Assembly (NCBI RefSeq): GCF_050483325.1
Contig: NZ_JBCMYF010000008.1
Location: 1-64,000 of the forward strand
DNA from: Bacillus_P idriensis_A
Lineage (GTDB): Bacteria > Bacillota > Bacilli > Bacillales > Bacillaceae
Reading direction: 5' to 3'
DNA length: 64,000 nucleotides
Of the stretch, positions 25,264-35,082 are shown piece by piece (positions within the stretch are counted from its first letter, which is position 1; each line of letters begins with the position of its first letter). Below the pieces are notes generated by a model. That model saw nothing but the letters and a program-made list of their open reading frames with translations. It was not told the DNA's origin and did not search any database. The position numbers and the translations under genes were made by a program.

Positions 25264-25294
25264 GGGTAATAGCTCCGTCTATTACCTTTTCTTT
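25264..25294 (+). terminator. Terminator after yloB
   Basis: GGTAATA (25265-25271) pairs with TATTACC (25280-25286), followed by TTTTCTTTTG. A TTGACA (25225-25230) with a TATGCT/TATAAT stretch just upstream could also be a promoter, but its transcript would start in this hairpin. Confidence 0.65.
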
Positions 25295-25367
25295 TGTTTG
25301 AGGGTCTTTTTCAGGACGACTCAAAGAGCATACTTATGAGTTGATCAAAGAATTGGATGTGAAATGA

Positions 25368-26243
25368 ATGGTTTGCAGCATGACAGGATATGGGCGTTCA
25401 TCAATTGGGAATGATAAACTGACCATTACAGCCGAAATGAAATCGGTTAATCACCGTTTTTTTGAAATTAACGTAAGAATGCCTAGACAATTGATGTCCA
25501 TAGAGGATAAAATCAAAAAAGTGGTCTCTTCTATCATTTATAGAGGACGCGTTGAATTATACATAACAATTGAAGGCGAATCATTGGCAGACCGGTTTAT
25601 CGAAGTGGATTGGAATTTGCTTGATCAATATGTTCAGACGGCGGCTTCCATGCAAAACCGGTATGATTTACATAATGGATTGCAGCTGACAGATCTCCTT
25701 AAGCTGGATCAAGTTCTTGCAATTGGGGAACAGGCCAAAGGGAATGAAGAAATTCATACCATGATCTTTGCGGCTGTGCAGGATGCAGCAGAAAAGCTGA
25801 AAGAAATGCGAATGGCAGAAGGTGCACATCTGAAAATCGATCTCCAAAAGCAGCTGGCATTTTTGGAATCTTATGTATCTGATATGGAGAAATATGCACC
25901 CCAAGTCGTTATCCGCTACAAACAGAGGCTGGAAAAAAAGATGGCAGAGCTCTCCGAGGGCACAATTGATGAAAGCAGATTGGCAACAGAGGCTGCCCTT
26001 TTTGCTGACAGAGCGGATATTGCAGAAGAGATTACGAGAATCAGAAGCCATCTCTCACAATTTCGCGAAACGATGCAAAAAGAAGAATCAATTGGAAGAA
26101 AATTAGATTTTCTTGTTCAGGAGCTGAATAGAGAAGCGAATACAATCGGTTCTAAAGCAAATGACAAAGATATATCCAAATGTTCAGTAGAACTGAAAAG
26201 TGTCATAGAAAGATTAAAAGAGCAAGTCCAAAATATTGAATAA
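25368..26243 (+). CDS. yloC: YicC/YloC-family endoribonuclease-like protein
   Basis: The 291-residue protein starts with the family signature MTGYGRSS and ends with the conserved DISK...ELKSVIERLKEQVQN region typical of the DUF1732 C-terminal domain. YicC proteins are RNA-acting; E. coli YicC promotes sRNA decay, but the role in Bacillus is less clear. The central part is strongly helical and probably coiled-coil. It is first in yloC-remA-gmk-rpoZ. The SD (GGATGTGA) is weak. Confidence 0.88.
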   Translation: MVCSMTGYGRSSIGNDKLTITAEMKSVNHRFFEINVRMPRQLMSIEDKIKKVVSSIIYRGRVELYITIEGESLADRFIEVDWNLLDQYVQTAASMQNRYDLHNGLQLTDLLKLDQVLAIGEQAKGNEEIHTMIFAAVQDAAEKLKEMRMAEGAHLKIDLQKQLAFLESYVSDMEKYAPQVVIRYKQRLEKKMAELSEGTIDESRLATEAALFADRADIAEEITRIRSHLSQFRETMQKEESIGRKLDFLVQELNREANTIGSKANDKDISKCSVELKSVIERLKEQVQNIE

Positions 26244-26317
26244 TTCGCAGTTAAATCGTTTATAATGGGCCATTTAGGGCAAAAATAGTTTTGTCGTTTA
26301 CTAGGGGGAGCGAACAG

Positions 26318-26581
26318 ATGAGTATTAAGTTAATTAATATCGGCTTTGGCAATATCGTCTCTGCCAATCGCATTATTTCCATTGTAAGTCCTGAATCAGC
26401 TCCGATTAAAAGGATCATTCAAGACGCCCGTGACCGCGCCATGCTTATCGATGCAACATATGGCCGCAGAACGAGAGCGGTCGTGATTATGGACAGTGAT
26501 CATATTATACTATCTGCGGTTCAGCCAGAAACGGTTGCCCACAGGCTTTCAAATAAAGACGAGTTAACAGATGAAGGGTAG
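26318..26581 (+). CDS. remA: Extracellular matrix regulator RemA
   Basis: The 87-residue protein (DUF370) is nearly identical in core sequence to B. subtilis RemA, with IGFGNIVSANRI at the start and YGRRTRAVVIMDS in the DNA-contacting region. RemA forms ring oligomers, binds DNA and activates matrix (eps, tapA) and osmoprotection genes. The start is ATG 26318 behind AGGGGGAG; the frame is open 27 nt further 5'. It lies 14 nt before gmk. Confidence 0.94.
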   Translation: MSIKLINIGFGNIVSANRIISIVSPESAPIKRIIQDARDRAMLIDATYGRRTRAVVIMDSDHIILSAVQPETVAHRLSNKDELTDEG

Positions 26582-26595
26582 GGAAAGTTCTGGAT

Positions 26596-27210
26596 ATGAA
26601 AGAAAGAGGATTACTCATCGTGCTTTCGGGTCCTTCTGGTGTTGGTAAAGGTACTGTAAGAAAAGCTATCTTTTCACAGAATGATACAGATTTTCAATAT
26701 TCAATCAGCATGACGACACGCAAACCGCGTGAAGGCGAAGTTGACGGTATTGATTATTTCTTTAAATCAAGAGAAGAATTCGAACAATTAATTAAAGAAG
26801 AACGTTTGTTGGAATGGGCGGAATTCGTTGGCAATTACTACGGAACGCCGATAGACTATGTGGAGAAAACATTAAGCGAAGGAAGAGATGTTTTCCTTGA
26901 GATTGAAGTTCAGGGAGCTTTGCAGGTGCGAAAGGCATTCCCGGAAGGATTGTTCATCTTCCTTATGCCGCCGAGCTTAAGCGAGCTAAAAAACCGCATC
27001 GTCACACGGGGAACAGAAACACAGGATATTATCAATAATCGCATGAAGGTTGCCAAAGAAGAAATTGAAATGATGGATGCTTACGATTACGTCGTTGAAA
27101 ATGATCATGTGGATCTTGCATGCGGACGTATTCGTGCGATTGTCACAGCTGAACATTGCAGACGTGACCGCATTGCACTTCGTTATAAGAAAATGCTGGA
27201 GGTTGAATAA
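26596..27210 (+). CDS. gmk: Guanylate kinase
   Basis: The 204-residue kinase converts GMP to GDP. The P-loop SGPSGVGKGT is at 11-20, and the GMP-binding motif TTRKPREGEVDGIDYFF follows. It is full length, starts at ATG 26596 and is followed 5 nt later by rpoZ, the common Bacillus arrangement linking nucleotide supply with RNA polymerase. Confidence 0.97.
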   Translation: MKERGLLIVLSGPSGVGKGTVRKAIFSQNDTDFQYSISMTTRKPREGEVDGIDYFFKSREEFEQLIKEERLLEWAEFVGNYYGTPIDYVEKTLSEGRDVFLEIEVQGALQVRKAFPEGLFIFLMPPSLSELKNRIVTRGTETQDIINNRMKVAKEEIEMMDAYDYVVENDHVDLACGRIRAIVTAEHCRRDRIALRYKKMLEVE

Positions 27211-27215
27211 ATAAT

Positions 27216-27413
27216 ATGTTATATCCATCTATTGATAAACTCATGAATAAGCTTGATTCTAAATATACACTCGTTACAGTGGCTGCAAGACGCGCACGTG
27301 AAATGCAGGAAAATCACGATCAGCAAATCGTAAAGCCTGTCTCGCATAAATATGTCGGCAAAGCACTTGAAGAAATTAATTCAGGCTTGCTTGATTATGA
27401 AAAACAAGACTAA
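27216..27413 (+). CDS. rpoZ: DNA-directed RNA polymerase omega subunit
   Basis: The 65-residue protein has the omega signature: MLYPSIDKLM, YTLVTVAARRAREMQ, and a late VGKALEEI segment. It helps assemble and stabilise RNA polymerase. The GGAGG lies about 13 nt before the ATG, inside the end of gmk, a longer spacing than usual. A strong terminator follows. Confidence 0.95.
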   Translation: MLYPSIDKLMNKLDSKYTLVTVAARRAREMQENHDQQIVKPVSHKYVGKALEEINSGLLDYEKQD

Positions 27414-27429
27414 TTAAATGGCACTTTAA

Positions 27430-27466
27430 AATAACAACCTGAAACAACATGGGTTGTTATTTTTTC
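27430..27466 (+). terminator. Terminator after rpoZ
   Basis: ATAACAACC (27431-27439) pairs with GGTTGTTAT (27452-27460), followed by a T run. It closes the yloC-remA-gmk-rpoZ unit. Confidence 0.88.
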
Positions 27467-27522
27467 ATTCTTGATAATTCACAGCTATAATAACAATTAT
27501 AACTTTGGTGGGGGAATGTGAA

Positions 27523-28725
27523 ATGAAGGGGAAGAAAATCCTCCTTTGCGTAAGCGGAGGAATTGCCGTCTATAAAGCAGCAGCATTAACAAGCAAAATC
27601 ATTCAGGCTGGAGCGGAAATAAAAGTAATTATGACAAACTCAGCGCGCGAATTTGTTAACCCGCTGACATTCCAGGCTTTATCCAGAAATGACGTTTATT
27701 TTGATACATTTGATGAGAAAAATCCTGCCGTTATTTCACACATTGATCTTGCCGATTGGGCAGATCTTGTTGTTGTCGCACCTGCCACCGCAAATACGAT
27801 CGGTAAATTAGCTAATGGCATTGCAGACGATATGCTGACAACGACACTTCTTGCCACGACGGCACCGGTCTGGATTGCTCCTGCAATGAATGTTCATATG
27901 TATGACAATCCGGCTGTTCAAAAAAACATTCTGACGTTATCTCAGTATGGATATCAATATATAGAGCCAAGTGAAGGCTATTTAGCCTGCGGTTATGTCG
28001 GAAAAGGAAGACTTGAAGAACCAGAGAAAATTGTCACTTTAATAGAAGGTTTTTTTTCTGATAAGGACATGTTGCCTTTAAAAGGCAAAAATGTGATGAT
28101 CACTGCGGGACCGACTCGCGAAAAAGTAGACCCAGTCCGTTATTTTACGAATCATTCTTCAGGCAAAATGGGTTATGCCATTGCAGAGGCTGCCTATCAA
28201 ATGGGTGCGGAAGTTACGTTGATCTCAGGTCCGGTTGCGATATCTCCTCCCTCAGGTGTGACGGTTGTGAAGGTTGAATCGGCAGAAGAAATGCATCGTG
28301 AAGTATTGAACCGCTTCAATGAAATGAATATTGTCATTAAATCTGCGGCCGTTGCCGATTACCGGCCGAGCATCGTCACTGATCAGAAAATGAAAAAACA
28401 GGACGGTTCTTTAACGATTGAAATGGAACGGACAAAAGATATTTTAAAAGATCTGGGTGAACGAAAAGAAAACCAGATTCTCGTAGGATTTGCAGCCGAA
28501 ACGGAAAATGTGGAAGAATATGCGTTAAGAAAACTCCAGAAGAAAAACCTGGATATGATAGTGGCAAACAATGTGACGCTAGAGGGAGCAGGTTTCGGAA
28601 CAGATACAAATATTGTGACCATGTACAAAAAGAGCGGTGAAAAAATAGAGCTTCCTGTGCTGTCTAAACAAGAAGTAGCAAAGCAAATTTTAGGAGAAAT
28701 CAGCCGTCTTGATAAAGGAGTATAA
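27523..28725 (+). CDS. coaBC: Bifunctional phosphopantothenoylcysteine decarboxylase / phosphopantothenate-cysteine ligase
   Basis: The 400-residue enzyme catalyses two steps of coenzyme A synthesis. The CoaC half (1-185) has SGGIAVYKA, H73 in SHIDL, the PAMN motif at 120-123 and C156 in ACGYVGKGR. The CoaB half (from about 188) begins with AGPTREKVDPVRYFTN. The start ATG 27523 has GGGGG 8 nt upstream; the frame is open 18 nt further 5'. priA starts 3 nt after its stop. Confidence 0.96.
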   Translation: MKGKKILLCVSGGIAVYKAAALTSKIIQAGAEIKVIMTNSAREFVNPLTFQALSRNDVYFDTFDEKNPAVISHIDLADWADLVVVAPATANTIGKLANGIADDMLTTTLLATTAPVWIAPAMNVHMYDNPAVQKNILTLSQYGYQYIEPSEGYLACGYVGKGRLEEPEKIVTLIEGFFSDKDMLPLKGKNVMITAGPTREKVDPVRYFTNHSSGKMGYAIAEAAYQMGAEVTLISGPVAISPPSGVTVVKVESAEEMHREVLNRFNEMNIVIKSAAVADYRPSIVTDQKMKKQDGSLTIEMERTKDILKDLGERKENQILVGFAAETENVEEYALRKLQKKNLDMIVANNVTLEGAGFGTDTNIVTMYKKSGEKIELPVLSKQEVAKQILGEISRLDKGV

Positions 28726-28728
28726 ATC

Positions 28729-31146
28729 ATGAGGTTCGCAAGCGTAATCGTTGATGTGAAAGCAATGCAGACAGACAGAGCATTTGATTATCTCATTCCT
28801 GATAAATGGACAGGATTTATTAAAGCCGGAATGCGCGTGATCGTGCCGTTTGGCCCCCGCAAAGTTCAGGGGTTTGTGATTGGCCTTAAAAATGAAAGTG
28901 AATTTGACAAGGTAAAGCCAATCTCTGAAGTAATGGATATTACGCCTGCATTGACAAATGAACTGCTTGATATCGGCCACTGGCTTACTCAAACAACATT
29001 ATGCTTTAAGATTTCTGCTTTCGGGGCCATGCTGCCGGCTGCGATGAAAGCGAAATATGAGAAGGAAATCGTCCTTGTTTCAGATGAATTCAGACCGAAC
29101 CTTCATCCGAAAGTCCTTCCGTGGTTTCAAAGCAGAAGAAGCATTTATTGGAAAGATGTCGAAAAAAGCGATGCTGTAAAAGAATTTCAGCTGGAAATCG
29201 AACGGGGACTCCTTGAAGTGATTTACCAGGTAAAACAAAAAAACAAAAAAAAGACTCATAAGTACATCTCTTCTAATGCAGAAATAGCTGAACTAAAGAA
29301 GGAATCAGAGTCATGTTCGTCACAGGCAGCAAAACAAAAGCTTGTTCTCGATTACTTTATTGAAAATACCGGTCAATCTGTGCAGCTTCAGGAACTTCTT
29401 TTGCAGCTGAACATAACAGACTCTCCTGTAAAAACGCTAATTAAAAAGAACTTGTTAAGGGAAGAAAATATAGAGGTTTATCGTGATCCTTACGAGGACC
29501 GCACATTTAAAAAGACAGAGCCCCTTGCACTTACTGATGAACAGCAGACCGCCATTTCTCCAATCCTGAACTCGGTTGAACAAAACCGGCATGATGTCTT
29601 TTTAATGTATGGTGTAACTGGCAGCGGGAAAACAGAGGTGTACCTGCAGTCAATCGAGTCTGTCCTCAATCAGGGGAAAGATGCAATTGTTCTCGTTCCG
29701 GAAATTTCGCTTACCCCGCAAATGGTCAATCGATTTAAAGGAAGATTCGGGTCGCTTGTGGCAGTACTGCACAGTGGACTTTCAGTCGGAGAAAAGTACG
29801 ATGAATGGAGAAAAATTCATCGCGGTGAGGTTAAAGTTGTTGTTGGAGCAAGATCTGCCGTATTTGCTCCATTCACGAACCTTGGAATGATTATTATCGA
29901 TGAGGAACACGAAGGAAGCTATAAGCAAGAAGAGAATCCCCGCTATCATGCGCGGGATGTCGCCGTTTACCGAGCAAAATTACATCAATGCCCTGTTGTT
30001 TTGGGAAGTGCAACACCTTCGCTGGAATCGTTTGCCAGAGCAGGGAAAGAGGTTTATCAGCTTCTATCCTTAAAAGAGCGTGTGAATCAGCGGCCGCTGC
30101 CACGAGTCGAAGTAATTGATATGAGAGATGAATTAAGAAGCGGAAACAGAACGATGTTTTCATCTTCCCTGCTTGAAAAGCTTCAGGACCGAATTCAAAA
30201 AGGGGAGCAATCCGTCTTATTTTTAAACAAACGGGGATATTCTTCTTTTGTCATGTGCAGAGACTGCGGCTGTGTGACCGGGTGCCCGCATTGTGATATT
30301 TCCTTAACGTATCATAAACATGGTTCTCAATTAAAGTGCCATTATTGCGGTCATGAGGAGCCCATGCCAAAGGTTTGTCCTGAATGCAGCAGCGAGCATA
30401 TCCGTTTCTTTGGAACGGGAACCCAGCGGGTAGAAGAAGAGCTTGCAAAGGTACTGCCGGAAGCAAGAATTATCCGCATGGATGTGGATACGACCGGACG
30501 GAAAGGGTCTCATGAAAAATTATTGACACAGTTTGGCAATAAAGAGGCAGATATTCTTTTAGGCACGCAAATGATTGCAAAAGGACTGGACTTTCCAGAT
30601 GTAACCCTTGTAGGGGTATTGACCGCAGATACGATGCTGCATTTGCCGGATTTCCGCTCATCTGAAAAAACGTTTCAGCTGCTGACACAAGTAAGCGGCA
30701 GAGCGGGGAGGCATGAACTGCCCGGCGAAGTTGTGATTCAGTCCTATTCACCTGAGCATTACAGCATTCAGCTTGCAAGCCATCATGACTATGATACTTT
30801 TTATCAGCAGGAAATGCTGACAAGAAAGCAGCATGCTTATCCTCCTTTTTATTATCTTGCATTAGTCACGGTGTCTCATCCGGATCTCCTGAAAGCTGTT
30901 TCTGTTACAGAGAAAATAGCGAAGCACCTGAATCAAAGACTTTCAGATACTGTGCAGATCCTTGGACCTGTAGCATCGCCCATTCCACGGATAAACGATA
31001 GATATCGCTATCAATGCATGATAAAATACAAGCGGGAAGAAAATCTGCACGCATCGCTTAAAATGATTATCGAACACTATCAGCAGGATATGAATAAAAA
31101 TCAATTATCCATCAGCATTGATTTAAATCCAAATACTATGATGTAG
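28729..31146 (+). CDS. priA: Primosomal protein N' (PriA helicase)
   Basis: The 805-residue superfamily 2 helicase restarts replication at collapsed forks. An N-terminal DNA 3'-end binding domain is followed by Walker A GVTGSGKTE (295-303), DEEH (391-394) and a zinc-binding insert with paired CxxC motifs from C510 (CRDCG...CPHC...CHYCG...CPEC) between the helicase motifs. AAGGAG precedes ATG. It is full length with no disruption and sits in coaBC-priA-def-fmt. Confidence 0.96.
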   Translation: MRFASVIVDVKAMQTDRAFDYLIPDKWTGFIKAGMRVIVPFGPRKVQGFVIGLKNESEFDKVKPISEVMDITPALTNELLDIGHWLTQTTLCFKISAFGAMLPAAMKAKYEKEIVLVSDEFRPNLHPKVLPWFQSRRSIYWKDVEKSDAVKEFQLEIERGLLEVIYQVKQKNKKKTHKYISSNAEIAELKKESESCSSQAAKQKLVLDYFIENTGQSVQLQELLLQLNITDSPVKTLIKKNLLREENIEVYRDPYEDRTFKKTEPLALTDEQQTAISPILNSVEQNRHDVFLMYGVTGSGKTEVYLQSIESVLNQGKDAIVLVPEISLTPQMVNRFKGRFGSLVAVLHSGLSVGEKYDEWRKIHRGEVKVVVGARSAVFAPFTNLGMIIIDEEHEGSYKQEENPRYHARDVAVYRAKLHQCPVVLGSATPSLESFARAGKEVYQLLSLKERVNQRPLPRVEVIDMRDELRSGNRTMFSSSLLEKLQDRIQKGEQSVLFLNKRGYSSFVMCRDCGCVTGCPHCDISLTYHKHGSQLKCHYCGHEEPMPKVCPECSSEHIRFFGTGTQRVEEELAKVLPEARIIRMDVDTTGRKGSHEKLLTQFGNKEADILLGTQMIAKGLDFPDVTLVGVLTADTMLHLPDFRSSEKTFQLLTQVSGRAGRHELPGEVVIQSYSPEHYSIQLASHHDYDTFYQQEMLTRKQHAYPPFYYLALVTVSHPDLLKAVSVTEKIAKHLNQRLSDTVQILGPVASPIPRINDRYRYQCMIKYKREENLHASLKMIIEHYQQDMNKNQLSISIDLNPNTMM

Positions 31147-31209
31147 GGTTTAGATGAAGCATATGCGTCTAAACTAAATAAAATAAAGATAAATCTGGAG
31201 GATGTTTCA

Positions 31210-31692
31210 TTGGCTATAAAACCAATTGTCGTGCACCCGGCAGAAGTGCTGGAGCAGGAATGCGAACTTGTCACCGTCTTTGACAGAAAGCTTTCAAAGT
31301 TATTAAAAGACATGTATGATACAATGATTGAACTTGACGGGGTGGGTCTTGCTGCTCCTCAAGTGGGAATACCCATTCAAGCCGCTGTTGTTGACATAGA
31401 TGATCATCATGGAACAATTGAACTGATTAATCCAGTTATTTTAGAAAAGAGCGGGTCTCAGACGGGTCCAGAAGGCTGCTTAAGCTTCCCGGGTTTATAT
31501 GGCGAAGTAGAACGCAGCGATTTTGTGAAAGTAAGAGCTCAAAATCGAAAAGGCAAACCATTTGTCATTGAAGCAAATGGTTTTTTGGCTAGAGCATTAC
31601 AGCATGAAATTGATCACCTTCACGGAATTTTATTTACGTCTAAAGTGAAAAAATATATTAATGAAGAAGAGCTAGAAGAATTGGAAGGATGA
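31210..31692 (+). CDS. def: Peptide deformylase
   Basis: The 160-residue metallo-enzyme removes the formyl group from nascent proteins. All three motifs are present: GVGLAAPQ (44-51), EGCLS with C90, and QHEIDHLHG with H132, E133 and H136. The start is TTG 31210 with a perfect GGAGG 8 nt upstream. Placed before fmt, it pairs the removal of formyl groups with their addition. Confidence 0.96.
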   Translation: MAIKPIVVHPAEVLEQECELVTVFDRKLSKLLKDMYDTMIELDGVGLAAPQVGIPIQAAVVDIDDHHGTIELINPVILEKSGSQTGPEGCLSFPGLYGEVERSDFVKVRAQNRKGKPFVIEANGFLARALQHEIDHLHGILFTSKVKKYINEEELEELEG

Positions 31693-31697
31693 TTGGC

Positions 31698-32654
31698 ATG
31701 ACAAGAATCGTTTTTATGGGAACGCCTGATTTTTCAGTTCCTGTTTTAAAAAGACTCGTGGCAGAAGGATATGAAGTTGTTGGAGTTGTTACTCAGCCTG
31801 ACCGCCCTAAAGGCCGTAAAAAAACACTGACACCTCCTCCAGTAAAAGTAGAAGCGGAAAAACAGAAGATTCCTGTGCTCCAGCCGGAAAAAATCAGAGA
31901 TAAAAAAGAGCTTGAACAAGTGCTTGCTCTTAAACCGGATCTGGTCGTAACAGCTGCATTCGGCCAAATTCTGCCGAATGAATTATTAGAAGCCCCCAAG
32001 TTCGGGTGCATAAATGTTCATGCCTCCTTGCTGCCTGAGCTAAGAGGCGGAGCTCCTATTCATTATTCCATTCTTCAGGGCAAAAAGAAAACGGGCATCA
32101 CGATCATGTATATGGTCGAAAAACTTGATGCCGGCGATATCCTGACTCAGGCAGAAGTGACAATAGAAGAGCGGGATCATGTAGGAACTCTTCATGATAA
32201 ACTGAGTGCTGCCGGAGCAGATCTATTGGCAGAAACGCTGCCCCTGCTGCTTGAAGGAAAGCTGACTCCCCGCAAGCAGGATAATGAAAAAGCGACATTC
32301 GCATCGAACATCAAGCGGGAACAAGAGAAGATTGACTGGACGAAAAGCGGCCAGGAAATCTATGATCATATCCGGGGTCTGCATCCGTGGCCAGTTGCCT
32401 ATACCCACATGAATAATCAAGCTGTGAAAATTTGGTGGGGTGAAAAACTGCCGAATAAAAACACTGCAGCACCTGGTACAATCATTGGAATCGATTCTGA
32501 TGGGTTTGTTGTGGCAACTGGTGACAGCACGGCAATCAAAATTACAGAGCTCCAGCCATCCGGAAAGAAAAAGATGAGCGGAGAAGATTTTCTGAGAGGC
32601 ACGCAAATGCAGGCAGGAGAAAAGTTGGGAGAGCAAAATGAAGAAAACAAATAA
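31698..32654 (+). CDS. fmt: Methionyl-tRNA formyltransferase
   Basis: The 318-residue enzyme formylates initiator Met-tRNA using 10-formyl-THF. Catalytic residues N106, H108 and D144 are visible in INVHASLLPELRGGAP and EKLDAGD. The start ATG 31698 has AAGGA 8 nt upstream; the frame is open three codons further 5'. The 3' end overlaps rsmB by 17 nt. Confidence 0.96.
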   Translation: MTRIVFMGTPDFSVPVLKRLVAEGYEVVGVVTQPDRPKGRKKTLTPPPVKVEAEKQKIPVLQPEKIRDKKELEQVLALKPDLVVTAAFGQILPNELLEAPKFGCINVHASLLPELRGGAPIHYSILQGKKKTGITIMYMVEKLDAGDILTQAEVTIEERDHVGTLHDKLSAAGADLLAETLPLLLEGKLTPRKQDNEKATFASNIKREQEKIDWTKSGQEIYDHIRGLHPWPVAYTHMNNQAVKIWWGEKLPNKNTAAPGTIIGIDSDGFVVATGDSTAIKITELQPSGKKKMSGEDFLRGTQMQAGEKLGEQNEENK

Positions 32655-33984
32655 TGTCCGCGAGGTTGCTTTGGAAACACTGCTGACAATTGAAAAAAAT
32701 CAGGCATACAGCCATCTTCTTTTAAATTCTATGATAAAGAAGAATAACGTGAAAGAAATCGATATTCCTCTGCTGACTGAAATGGTTTATGGAACACTGC
32801 AGCGCAAAGATACGATTGATTTTTACCTGTCACCGTTTTTGAAAAATGCCAAAAAGACAGAACAATGGGTCATGAATCTGCTTCGCCTTTCAGTTTATCA
32901 AATGGTCTATCTTGACAGGGTGCCTGAGAGAGCCGTATTATTTGAAGCTGTGGAAATTGCCAAATCCCGCGGGCATAAAGGGATTGCCTCTTTTGTAAAC
33001 GGGATTTTAAGGTCGCTTCAGCGAGAAGGTGTACCTGCCTTTGATTCCATTAAAGATGAAGGAAAACGGATTGCAGTAGAAACAAGTCATCCGCTCTGGC
33101 TTGTTCAGCGCTGGATCGACCAGCTTGGAATCATTGAGACCAGAAAAATGTGCGAGGCAAATATCACACCGCCAAGTGTGACAGCACGGGTGAATCAAAT
33201 GAAACAATCACCTGAGGAATTGATGGACATGCTTCTGCAAAAAGGAATCCAAACTGAGAAAGGCGACCTGACAGAAGACGCCATAAAAAGCCTGAAGGGA
33301 AATCTTGCTCAAACAGAAGAATTTAAAAAGGGCTGTTTTACAATCCAGGATGAAAGCTCAATGCTTGTAGCACGAACGCTTGGATTGCAAAAAGGCGACA
33401 ATGTGCTGGATGCATGCGCTGCACCAGGCGGGAAATCAACTCATATTGCTGAAATCCTCGAAAACACAGGATCTGTTCATTCACTTGATCTGCATGAGCA
33501 TAAAGTGAAATTAATTCAAGAGCAGGCACACCGTCTTCACCTGAGCAATATTGAAACAGAGGCGCTTGACAGCAGGAAGGCTCATACCCGATTTGAAAAC
33601 GGCCAGTTTGATAAAATTTTAGTTGATGCACCTTGTTCAGGATTTGGCGTCATCCGCCGAAAACCGGATATTAAATATTCTAAAACAAAAGAGGATGTAG
33701 GCCGTCTTTCCGAAATTCAGCTGGCAATTCTTTCTTCAGTCGCGCCTTTATTGAAAAAAGATGGTACACTAATCTATAGCACATGTACAATTGATCATGA
33801 AGAAAATGGACAAGTCGTACAGGCATTTTTAGAAAAACACAGTGATTACGAGCTCGATCATTCATTAATTGACCGTTTGCCGCAGCCTGCAAAAGCATTT
33901 GCTGCTGATGGACAGCTTCAAATATTGCCGCATTATTTCGGCACGGACGGATTTTATATAGCAAGCTTAAGAAAGAAGGTGTAA
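32638..33984 (+). CDS. rsmB: 16S rRNA (cytosine-967-C5)-methyltransferase RsmB
   Basis: The 448-residue protein has an N-terminal NusB-like domain (about 1-130) and a C-terminal Rossmann methyltransferase. The SAM motif DACAAPGGKSTHIAE, the DAPCSGFGVIRRKPDI motif and the catalytic cysteine in YSTCTIDHEEN are visible. It methylates C967 (E. coli numbering) of 16S rRNA. It lies between fmt and rlmN. Confidence 0.95.
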   Translation: MKKTNNVREVALETLLTIEKNQAYSHLLLNSMIKKNNVKEIDIPLLTEMVYGTLQRKDTIDFYLSPFLKNAKKTEQWVMNLLRLSVYQMVYLDRVPERAVLFEAVEIAKSRGHKGIASFVNGILRSLQREGVPAFDSIKDEGKRIAVETSHPLWLVQRWIDQLGIIETRKMCEANITPPSVTARVNQMKQSPEELMDMLLQKGIQTEKGDLTEDAIKSLKGNLAQTEEFKKGCFTIQDESSMLVARTLGLQKGDNVLDACAAPGGKSTHIAEILENTGSVHSLDLHEHKVKLIQEQAHRLHLSNIETEALDSRKAHTRFENGQFDKILVDAPCSGFGVIRRKPDIKYSKTKEDVGRLSEIQLAILSSVAPLLKKDGTLIYSTCTIDHEENGQVVQAFLEKHSDYELDHSLIDRLPQPAKAFAADGQLQILPHYFGTDGFYIASLRKKV

Positions 33985-33986
33985 AA

Positions 33987-35078
33987 ATGGAAGAGGTAAA
34001 ACGCACAAAAAAAACAGTCACCAAAGAACAAGTAAAACCTTCCATTTATTCTCTTGAACTCGGAGAATTGCAAGATTGGTTAACAGAGAAAGGCGAGAAG
34101 CCGTTCAGGGCTGCTCAAATTTTTGACTGGCTTTATATCAAAAGAGCAGTTTCTTTTGAAGAAATGTCTAATTTATCGAAAACGCTGAGAAGCAAGCTTG
34201 ATGAGCATTTCGTTTTAACAACCCTTAAAACAATCATTCAGCAAACTTCAAATGACGGTACAATGAAGTTCTTATTTGAACTTCATGACGGATATTCGAT
34301 TGAAACCGTACTGATGCGTCATGAATATGGAAATTCGGTTTGTGTAACAACTCAGGTCGGATGCCGGATTGGTTGTACGTTCTGTGCATCAACACTTGGC
34401 GGGTTAAAACGGAATTTAGAAGCAGGAGAAATCGTTGCTCAGGTCGTAAAAGTACAGAAGGCACTTGATGAGCTTGGGGAACGCGTAAGTCATGTGGTGA
34501 TCATGGGCATTGGCGAACCATTTGACAATTATGATGAAATGATGGGATTCCTTAAAATCATTAATCATGATGATGGATTAAATATTGGAGCACGCCATAT
34601 TACGGTTTCAACGAGCGGAATCATTCCAAAAATTTATAAATTTGCAGATGAACACCTGCAGATAAACTTTGCCGTTTCTCTTCATGCTCCAAATACGGAG
34701 CTTAGAAGCCGTTTAATGCCAATCAACAAGGCATACAAGCTTCCTGAACTGATGGAAGCCATTGAGTATTATGTGAATAAAACAGGCCGCCGTGTAAGTT
34801 TTGAATATGGTTTGTTCGGCGGAGTAAATGATCAGGTAGAGCACGCTGAAGAGCTCGCGAAGCTTATTAAGCATCTCAAATGTCATGTGAATTTAATTCC
34901 TGTCAACTATGTGCCTGAACGAGACTATGTCAGAACGCCAAGAGAACAGATTGATCTGTTTGAGAAGACATTGAAAAAACGCGGCATAAACGTAACGACC
35001 AGACGTGAACAGGGACACGACATTGATGCAGCATGCGGTCAGCTTAGAGCGAAGGAGCGCAAAGAAGAGACGAGGTGA
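33987..35078 (+). CDS. rlmN: Dual-specificity RNA methyltransferase RlmN (radical SAM)
   Basis: The 363-residue radical SAM enzyme methylates C2 of A2503 in 23S rRNA and A37 of some tRNAs. The cluster motif is C126-x3-C130-x2-C133 (GCRIGCTFCAST), with the GIGEPFDNYD motif after it, and C350 in DAACGQLRAK is the expected second catalytic cysteine. It starts 2 nt after rsmB, and AGAAAGAAGGTG lies upstream. Confidence 0.95.
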   Translation: MEEVKRTKKTVTKEQVKPSIYSLELGELQDWLTEKGEKPFRAAQIFDWLYIKRAVSFEEMSNLSKTLRSKLDEHFVLTTLKTIIQQTSNDGTMKFLFELHDGYSIETVLMRHEYGNSVCVTTQVGCRIGCTFCASTLGGLKRNLEAGEIVAQVVKVQKALDELGERVSHVVIMGIGEPFDNYDEMMGFLKIINHDDGLNIGARHITVSTSGIIPKIYKFADEHLQINFAVSLHAPNTELRSRLMPINKAYKLPELMEAIEYYVNKTGRRVSFEYGLFGGVNDQVEHAEELAKLIKHLKCHVNLIPVNYVPERDYVRTPREQIDLFEKTLKKRGINVTTRREQGHDIDAACGQLRAKERKEETR

Positions 35079-35082
35079 CTTC